A stretch of DNA of 5,616 bases from Acidobacteriota bacterium (GTDB lineage Bacteria > Acidobacteriota > Terriglobia > Acidiferrales > UBA7541): NCBI GenBank assembly GCA_016179005.1, contig JACOSF010000098.1:1-5616 (forward strand). The letters run 5' to 3'. Numbering within the stretch: the stretch's first letter is position 1; every line of letters starts with the position of its first letter. Below are positions 1 to 4,035 of this stretch, piece by piece. A program made the translations under genes and the position numbers. Below the pieces are notes generated by a model that worked only from the letters and a program-made list of their open reading frames with translations, was not told where the DNA came from and searched no databases.

Positions 1-2
1 AT

Positions 3-902
3 CTTTACTTGAAGGGGCGCCACTTCTGGCACAAGTTCACGGACGACGCTTTCCGCAAGGCAATCCAGTCCTTCAACCAGGCCGTCGAGATCGAGCCTCT
101 CTATGCATTAGCCTATGTGGGGTTGGCGGAGTGTTACGGAGCCTTGGGATTCTATGGCTACCTCGCGCCGGCGGAAGCATGGCCCAAGGCAAAGGCCGCG
201 GCGACGAAGGCCCTCCAAATCGACGAGAGCCTCGCCGAGGCTCATGCAACTTTGGCGGTGGCGAATCTTTTTTATGACTGGGACTGGAACAGCGCCCAGC
301 GCGAATCCCGTCGAGCAATCGAACTGAATCCGAGTTACCCACCAGGTTATCAGTATTACAGTTTTTTCCTTCTGGCGATGGGCCGGCCGGAAGAAGCCGT
401 CGCTGAGTTGCAGCGCACTCGGGAGTTCGACCCGCTCTCGCCTGTGGCGGACTACTTCACCGGCGTCGCACTGTACTTCTCCCGCCGCTACGATGAAGCC
501 ACCGAGCAGTTTCGGAGAATCCTGGAGTTTGAACCTCACTTTGCAGAGGCACGGCGCTTGCTCGGCGTCGTCTACGTGCAAGCGGGCATGCCGGACAAAG
601 CCATTCCAGAGCTCGAAGAAGCCGCCGCCGCTCTGGGCAGTACTCCAGCGGGATTAGGTTCACTCGGTCGGGCTTATGCACGGGCAGGCCAGCGAGCGCA
701 GGCGGAGGAAGTTCTTCGCCGCTTGGAGCGACTTGCGAAGGAAAAGTGTGCGGGATTTGTTTATGTGGCTCATGTTTACATTGGGCTGGGGGAGAATGAT
801 CGGGCGTTCCAATGGGCGGAGAAAGCATTCGAGGAGCGGGCTTACCTTCGTGACTCGCACACTCGTTTCACAGAGGCGGCTGCTCGTCAGCTGCGATGTT
901 AA
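3..902 (+). CDS. TPR-repeat protein, C-terminal part (5' end outside window)
   Basis: The frame is open to the left edge. The first in-frame codons read LYLKGRHFW, so the TTG at 9 is an internal Leu codon, not a start. About seven tetratricopeptide-like helix pairs follow, with typical motifs such as YALAYVGLAECYG, AEAHATLAVAN, PEEAVAELQRT, FAEARRLLGVVYVQAGM and LGSLGRAYARAGQ. TPR arrays form superhelical protein-binding scaffolds. The opening 'LYLKGRxFW' is the junction usually seen in Acidobacteria-type proteins where a winged-helix or Ser/Thr kinase N-terminus plus a TolB-like domain is followed by TPRs. The kinase at the right edge has an equivalent junction (FYLQGRNYL). The missing N-terminus is therefore probably a signalling or DNA-binding domain (inference). 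The last 15 or so residues (after EERAYLRD) do not resemble the common xDPRFxxLLRRxG ending of such proteins, so the extreme C-terminus may be frame-shifted or diverged. No clear terminator hairpin follows the stop. Confidence 0.88.
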   Translation, partial: LYLKGRHFWHKFTDDAFRKAIQSFNQAVEIEPLYALAYVGLAECYGALGFYGYLAPAEAWPKAKAAATKALQIDESLAEAHATLAVANLFYDWDWNSAQRESRRAIELNPSYPPGYQYYSFFLLAMGRPEEAVAELQRTREFDPLSPVADYFTGVALYFSRRYDEATEQFRRILEFEPHFAEARRLLGVVYVQAGMPDKAIPELEEAAAALGSTPAGLGSLGRAYARAGQRAQAEEVLRRLERLAKEKCAGFVYVAHVYIGLGENDRAFQWAEKAFEERAYLRDSHTRFTEAAARQLRC

Positions 903-1001
903 AGGCCCACGGCTTCAAATGTCTTGAACGGAGCTTCTCGAAAGACTGAAGAAACTGCGGACTGCCTGCAATGAAGCAATGCAACTCGTCGCGAACAAGA
1001 G

Positions 1002-1047
1002 TTGGCGGGCCGGGCGATCAGCCAGATCCTGTCGGCGCGCGCACAAG
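1002..1047 (-). repeat. Displaced, diverged copy of the rnpB 3' end (direct repeat, distal copy)
   Basis: This 46-bp segment matches 1387-1432 at 40 of 46 positions without gaps; the six mismatches are at repeat positions 10, 18, 23, 39, 41 and 42. The matching partner is the 3' end of the RNase P RNA gene: the 3' strand of P1, the conserved CR-V element (GGATCCGGCTTATCG in rnpB, GGATCTGGCTGATCG here) and the 3' strand of the adjacent hairpin. No other part of RNase P RNA is present here, so this copy cannot form a functional RNA alone. It lies downstream of rnpB in the same orientation. It may be an attachment-site half left by an element that integrated into rnpB, or a leftover of a local duplication. 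Confidence 0.82.
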
Positions 1048-1127
1048 CAAGATTTCCCCGGCAGAAGGTTTCGAGCGGAGTCCAAAGTCAAATTCTCATT
1101 TCCGCTTCGCGCGCGAGGAGCTCAGAT

Positions 1128-1274
1128 TTAGCTGAACCAGTTGCTGCGGTAGGCAACCCACCAGCTCACGACTGCGATGGGTATCGTCGCGACCAGGGCC
1201 CAGAAAAACGGTAGGGAGAAATCGGCGACCAGCCCGAGCCCCAAAAAGAGCGTCCAAAAGATCTTCTTTTCCAT
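1128..1274 (-). CDS. Small hydrophobic (probable two-helix membrane) protein, 48 aa
   Basis: An ATG-to-TAA frame of 48 codons on the rnpB strand, starting about 115 bases downstream of the rnpB 3' end. The product begins MEKKIFWTLFLG, has a first hydrophobic stretch at about residues 5-17, a polar break (D18-F-S), a second at about 21-41 (including FFWALVATIPIAVV and WW), and a short basic/aromatic tail (AYRSNWFS). Lysines at the N-terminus and Arg near the C-terminus would suit a small inner-membrane hairpin protein. An in-frame TAA eight codons upstream, with no alternative start between, makes the ATG at 1274 the only reasonable start. No convincing Shine-Dalgarno precedes it (the bases before it are GGCACCCC), which weakens the call. 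I do not recognise the family. The amino-acid pattern is much more protein-like than the other two minus-strand frames here. It may be cotranscribed with rnpB, as I see no strong terminator between them. Confidence 0.5.
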   Translation of the reverse strand: MEKKIFWTLFLGLGLVADFSLPFFWALVATIPIAVVSWWVAYRSNWFS

Positions 1275-1386
1275 GGGGTGCCAGTGCCGCTTGTTTTATC
1301 CAGCCGGTTTCGAAGAAAGTGCGCTGGCCGTACATCGAGCCTGCGCAGAACGAATCTCTCTGAGCAAGGATCGGCGAAGAAACAAT

Positions 1387-1432
1387 TTGGCGGGCAGGGC
1401 GATAAGCCGGATCCTGTCGGCGCGTGTCCAAG
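1387..1432 (-). repeat. Direct repeat, rnpB-proximal copy
   Basis: Partner of the repeat at 1002-1047, 385 bp away in the same orientation. It begins two bases beyond the P1 stem of rnpB and extends through CR-V into the terminal hairpin (P19 position), so all but about two of its bases are part of the functional RNA gene. The weakly similar flank (gcgaagaaacaa here, gcgaacaaga at the other copy) suggests the homology once extended slightly further outward. Confidence 0.82.
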
Positions 1433-1909
1433 TTGCAGCCAACGCGCCGTGACGATCATTCCTCTAGTCCCGCGATCGCTCGCGGGATCAAGCGGCCTAC
1501 CCGAGGGTTGATGTCCGCGCCGATTGCTCGGTGCGGGCTATGGCTTGCGCCACAACGGGCCGGGACAGCCCTCCCCTCCTATTTGGCCTTGCTCCACGCG
1601 GGGTTTGCCGTGCCTCCGCTGTTGCCAACGGAGCGGTGGGCTCTTACCCCACCATTTCACCCTTACCAGATGTCTCTGCCCTTGTTGGACGTGCCCGAGG
1701 TTTTCCTCGGACCTGTCACAGAGGCGGAACGCACCGGCGGTTTATTTTCTGTGGCACTGTCCGTAGCCGGATGACGCGGCGGGATAAACCCGCCGCTACA
1801 GCGGCCCCCTGGCGTTACCAGGCGCGTTACCCTGCGGAGTCCGGACTTTCCTCCAGTACAACGACAGCCGAAGCCGCCGCCACACCAGCGATCGTCTGAC
1901 CTGCCCGCC
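1389..1909 (-). ncRNA. rnpB: RNase P RNA (class A), catalytic subunit of tRNA 5'-processing
   Basis: The RNA of the ribonucleoprotein that removes 5' leaders from pre-tRNAs. Read on the minus strand, all conserved bacterial class A blocks occur in order: GAGGAAAGTCCGGACTCC (P4 5' side/CR-I, 1853-1836); P8 hairpin GCCTGGTAACGCCAGG (1823-1808); CACAGAAAATAAACCGCC after P9; GGTAAGGGTGAAATGGTG with GGTAAGAGCCCACCG (CR-II/III, 1667-1634); GGAGCAAGGCCAAATAGG (1595-1578); GGGTAGGCCGCTTGA and AGAGGAATGATCG (CR-IV, within 1502-1453); and ACAGGATCCGGCTTATCG (CR-V/P4 3' side, 1417-1400). The ends are set by a perfect 10-bp P1 pairing, GGCGGGCAGG (1909-1900) with CCTGCCCGCC (1398-1389). At about 521 nt it is longer than the E. 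coli RNA (377 nt). The extra length lies in an expanded P9 region, a long P12 arm with a CCGAGG-AAAA-CCTCGG tip (1710-1695), and a CGGCGCG/CGCGCCG hairpin (1449-1418, P19 position). Helix names are by comparison with E. coli from memory. No clear intrinsic terminator follows. Confidence 0.97.
1776..1796. repeat. REP-like perfect palindrome inside rnpB P9 region
   Basis: GCGGCGGG and CCCGCCGC form a perfect 8-bp stem around a 5-base AT loop (ATAAA on plus, TTTAT on minus). On the rnpB strand it reads GTAGCGGCGGGTTTATCCCG onwards, a form like the dispersed GGCGGGTTTATCCCGCC-type palindromes I associate with intergenic repeats in several GC-rich genomes (from memory). It sits between P8 and the ACAGAAAATAAACC segment, where the E. 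coli RNA has only a short GGGGGAAACCC hairpin. It could be a repeat insertion tolerated in a variable helix, or simply an extended P9. Confidence 0.6.
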
Positions 1910-1916
1910 AGCTTTA

Positions 1917-1922
1917 ATTATA
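1917..1922 (-). promoter_or_regulatory. -10 box (TATAAT) of the rnpB promoter
   Basis: A perfect TATAAT on the minus strand with seven bases between it and the G at 1909 that opens the P1 stem, which is the right distance for transcription to start at or next to the mature RNA 5' end. The -35 region is poor: at 17-bp spacing the hexamer is TCGCCT (1945-1940). A better hexamer, ATGACA (1936-1931), is too close. A perfect -10 with a weak -35 is plausible for a constitutive RNA gene. Confidence 0.7.
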
Positions 1923-1940
1923 CGCGCGTTTGTCATCACA

Positions 1941-2000
1941 GGCGAGAAAGGGAGGCAAAAGATGTTGAGGAAGTAAAGGAGGTAGAGGAGGGGGAGGCGC
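1941..2000 (+). other. Purine-rich tract in the divergent intergenic region
   Basis: About 60 bases, mostly A and G on the plus strand, with repeated AGG/GAGG units such as GTAAAGGAGGTAGAGGAGGG. It lies between the rnpB -10 box and the TTGACA of the peptidase promoter. It contains several Shine-Dalgarno-like strings but no usable reading frame follows them (the ATG at 1962 stops after four codons). Its role is unknown; it may simply be low-complexity spacer. Confidence 0.6.
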
Positions 2001-2001
2001 G

Positions 2002-2030
2002 TTGACAGGGTTGCCTGCGCTCTTTACGAT
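2002..2030 (+). promoter_or_regulatory. Sigma-70-type promoter of the M2 peptidase gene
   Basis: Perfect -35 TTGACA (2002-2007), exactly 17 bases of spacer, and -10 TACGAT (2025-2030, four of six consensus bases). Transcription would start near 2037, giving a very short leader that consists almost only of the ribosome-binding site. Confidence 0.6.
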
Positions 2031-2036
2031 ACTTTC

Positions 2037-2044
2037 AGGAGGAA
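2037..2044 (+). promoter_or_regulatory. Strong Shine-Dalgarno (AGGAGGAA) for the peptidase gene
   Basis: AGGAGGAA lies nine bases before the ATG at 2054. This fixes that ATG as the start, in preference to the in-frame ATG at 2099 (Met16) directly before the hydrophobic part of the signal peptide, which has no comparable site. Confidence 0.85.
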
Positions 2045-2053
2045 TCATCTTTC

Positions 2054-3862
2054 ATGTTTTCTACCGCCGAAAATTCCGCAAACCGTTCGAGAAGAATCAT
2101 GTTTGCACTCATGCTGGCAGCAGTGCTGAGCTTTCCGGCCACCGTCTTAGGTCAGGCAAAGCCAACAGCAAAGACAGCGACTGCAGCGCAAGCTCGAGCT
2201 TTCATCGAAAAAGCCGAGAAGCGCCTGAAGGAGCTTTCCATCCAATACGCCCAGGCGGACTGGGTGTCGCAGAACTTCATCACCGACGACACGGCGGCGC
2301 TTTCCGCTGACGCGAACAAGAACCTGATTGCGGCAACGACCGAATTCGCGACGCAGGCCACGCGGTTTGACGGCCTGAAGCTGCCCGCGGACGTGGCGCG
2401 CAAGCTGCTGCTGCTGAAGCTGTCGCTGACGCTGCCGGCGCCGAAGAACGACGCGGAGCGCTCGGAGCTGGCCAACCTGGTTGTTTCCATGCAAGGCGAT
2501 TATGGCAAAGGAAAGTATTGCCCCGATGGCGACCAGAACAAGCGCCTGGACCTCGGCGCGCTGAGCCGCATCCTGGCGGAAAGTCGCGACCCGAAGCAGT
2601 TGCTCGACGCGTGGCGCGGGTGGCACGCGATTGCGCCGCCGATGCGGCAGCGCTACACGCGCTTCGTCGAGTTGGCCAACAAGGGCGCGCGCGAGTTGGG
2701 CTTTGCCGATTCCGGCGCGATGTGGCGCGCAAAGTACGACATGCCTCCGGACGCATTCGCCAGGGAAGTGGACCGGCTGTGGCTGCAGGTGAAGCCGCTC
2801 TACGACGCGCTGCACGCGCACGTGCGCGCCAAGTTGCGCGAAAAATACGGCGCGGACGTGGTGCCGGAAAACGGACCGATCCCCGCGCACCTGCTGGGAA
2901 ATATGTGGGCGCAGCAGTGGGGCAACATCTATCCGCTGGTCTCGCCGCCGGAACAAGAGAAGACGTTCGACCTGACGGAAATCCTGAAGGCGCGCAAGAC
3001 CGACGAAAAGGAAATGGTGCGCATCGGCGAGCGCTTCTTCACATCGCTGGGCTTCGCGCCGCTGCCGCAAACATTCTGGGAGCGGTCGCTCTTCGCCAAG
3101 CCGCGCGACCGCGACGTGGTGTGCCATGCCAGCGCGTGGAGCATCGACTTTAAGGAAGACCTGCGCCTGAAAATGTGCATCGAGATCACTGAGGAGGATT
3201 TCCAGACGATCCATCACGAACTGGGACACAACTTTTATCAGCGCGCGTACAACAAGCAGCCCGTGCTTTTTCAGGACAGCGCAAACGATGGCTTCCACGA
3301 AGCAGTGGGCGACTCCGTGGCGCTTTCCATCACGCCGGAATATTTGAAACAGATTGGCTTGATCGAAAAAGTGCCGGGCGTGGAAGGCGACCTGGGCTAC
3401 TTGATGAAGATCGCGCTGGACAAGGTGGCCTTCCTGCCCGAAGTAAGGCCCGCGGAGTACAACAAGGCGTGGTGGGAGCTGCGGAAGAAGTATCAGGGCG
3501 TGGCGCCGCCGGTAGCGCGGAGCGAAGCGGAGTTTGATCCGGGCGCGAAGTATCACGTGGCGGCCAACGTGCCTTACACGCGGTATTTCCTGGCGCACAT
3601 CCTGCAATTCCAGATGTTCCGCGCGATGTGCCGCGAGGCGGGCTACACCGGGCCGCTCCACCGGTGCACGATCTATAACAACAAAGCTGCCGGGGCCAAG
3701 CTGAACAAGATGCTGGAAATGGGGCTGAGCCGGCCGTGGCCGGAGGCGCTCGAAGCCCTGACCGGAGAGAAGCAAATTGATGCCAGAGCCATGCTCGACT
3801 ATTTTGCGCCGTTAAAGGCGTGGCTCGACGAACAAAACAAAGGACGCAAAGTCGGTTGGTAG
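2054..3862 (+). CDS. Secreted M2-family zinc peptidase (angiotensin-converting-enzyme-like peptidyl-dipeptidase)
   Basis: 602 aa, the size of a single-domain ACE homologue. Residues 1-33 form a signal peptide: basic RSRR, hydrophobic MFALMLAAVLSFPA, likely cleavage after VLG33. ACE-type enzymes release dipeptides from peptide C-termini. Zinc site: H388-E389-L-G-H392 (HHELGH), with the third ligand E416 in GFHEAVGD exactly 24 residues on, as in human testis ACE (H387 to E411). Also present are VCHASAW (H358, A359), KYHVAANVPYTRYF (H501, Y508, R510, Y511, equivalent to ACE H513, Y520, R522, Y523) and R477 at the other chloride-linked position. Cysteines C357/C375 and C526/C538 match two conserved ACE disulfides by spacing; C156 in GKYC appears to lack its usual partner. 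The C-terminal GLSRPWPEALEALTGE is also ACE-like. It has its own promoter and Shine-Dalgarno and is divergent from rnpB, so is probably monocistronic. Its natural substrate is unknown; a role in scavenging extracytoplasmic peptides is inference. Confidence 0.96.
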   Translation: MFSTAENSANRSRRIMFALMLAAVLSFPATVLGQAKPTAKTATAAQARAFIEKAEKRLKELSIQYAQADWVSQNFITDDTAALSADANKNLIAATTEFATQATRFDGLKLPADVARKLLLLKLSLTLPAPKNDAERSELANLVVSMQGDYGKGKYCPDGDQNKRLDLGALSRILAESRDPKQLLDAWRGWHAIAPPMRQRYTRFVELANKGARELGFADSGAMWRAKYDMPPDAFAREVDRLWLQVKPLYDALHAHVRAKLREKYGADVVPENGPIPAHLLGNMWAQQWGNIYPLVSPPEQEKTFDLTEILKARKTDEKEMVRIGERFFTSLGFAPLPQTFWERSLFAKPRDRDVVCHASAWSIDFKEDLRLKMCIEITEEDFQTIHHELGHNFYQRAYNKQPVLFQDSANDGFHEAVGDSVALSITPEYLKQIGLIEKVPGVEGDLGYLMKIALDKVAFLPEVRPAEYNKAWWELRKKYQGVAPPVARSEAEFDPGAKYHVAANVPYTRYFLAHILQFQMFRAMCREAGYTGPLHRCTIYNNKAAGAKLNKMLEMGLSRPWPEALEALTGEKQIDARAMLDYFAPLKAWLDEQNKGRKVGW

Positions 3863-4035
3863 CTGCGCCTGCATAGTAGAAGACAAGTAAAGTATGATAA
3901 GCAGCAACGCCGGCATGTTCACCGGGGTGTGACGGCGCACGCCGCAGCCCATGGTTTGCAAAGTCTCCCTCGCAGTAGCCGAAAGTATTATGATAGGCGG
4001 CACAGGAGCACAGGCGGCCTGCCCGGCCCTACCAC
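3863..4035 (+). other. Intergenic region upstream of kinase gene; tentative -10 boxes only
   Basis: There is no gene and no convincing terminator (short GC-rich inverted repeats such as CGGCGCACGCCG near 3932 lack a T tract). Two similar AT-rich motifs could be -10 boxes: TATGAT at 3893-3898, and the overlapping TATTAT/TATGAT at 3986-3994, the latter about 40 bases before the kinase ATG. Neither has a good -35 at normal spacing. Three stop codons in the kinase frame at 3976-3996 exclude an upstream extension of that gene. Confidence 0.3.

Noticed and set aside
1340..1389. Possible intrinsic terminator just after rnpB
   Set aside because: The minus strand has a modest T-rich run (ATTGTTTCTT) after the P1 stem, but no local hairpin apart from the long-range P1 pairing, so I do not call a terminator.
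1096..1459. Minus-strand frames of 111 and 97 codons overlapping the rnpB 3' end
   Set aside because: Both start inside the functional RNA and have low-complexity, non-protein-like composition. The third frame (the 48-aa protein) is the only one with a coherent hydrophobic pattern.
1424..1899. Three overlapping plus-strand frames of 80 to 122 codons across 1424-1899
   Set aside because: They lie over rnpB on the opposite strand. The conserved RNA blocks explain the sequence, and the frames lack ribosome-binding sites and recognisable protein features.
2002..2310. 102-codon plus-strand frame starting at the TTG in the promoter region
   Set aside because: It begins on the TTGACA hexamer and runs out of frame across the start of the peptidase. 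The peptidase frame has the AGGAGGAA site and a signal peptide.
2147..3775. 542-codon open frame antisense to the M2 peptidase
   Set aside because: It is antisense to a clear peptidase with an intact active site. The translation is rich in Arg, His, Gln and Val with no domain, which is typical of the antisense frame of a GC-rich gene.
3928..3945. Inverted repeat CGGCGCACGCCG before the kinase gene
   Set aside because: The stem is only four or five base pairs with a tiny loop and no T tract. It is expected by chance in GC-rich DNA.
3812..4003. 63-codon minus-strand frame with a hydrophobic stretch (MPALLLIILYLSS)
   Set aside because: It overlaps the 3' end of the peptidase gene, has no good ribosome-binding site, and its hydrophobicity comes from the complement of a purine-rich spacer. 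It cannot be fully excluded without homologues.
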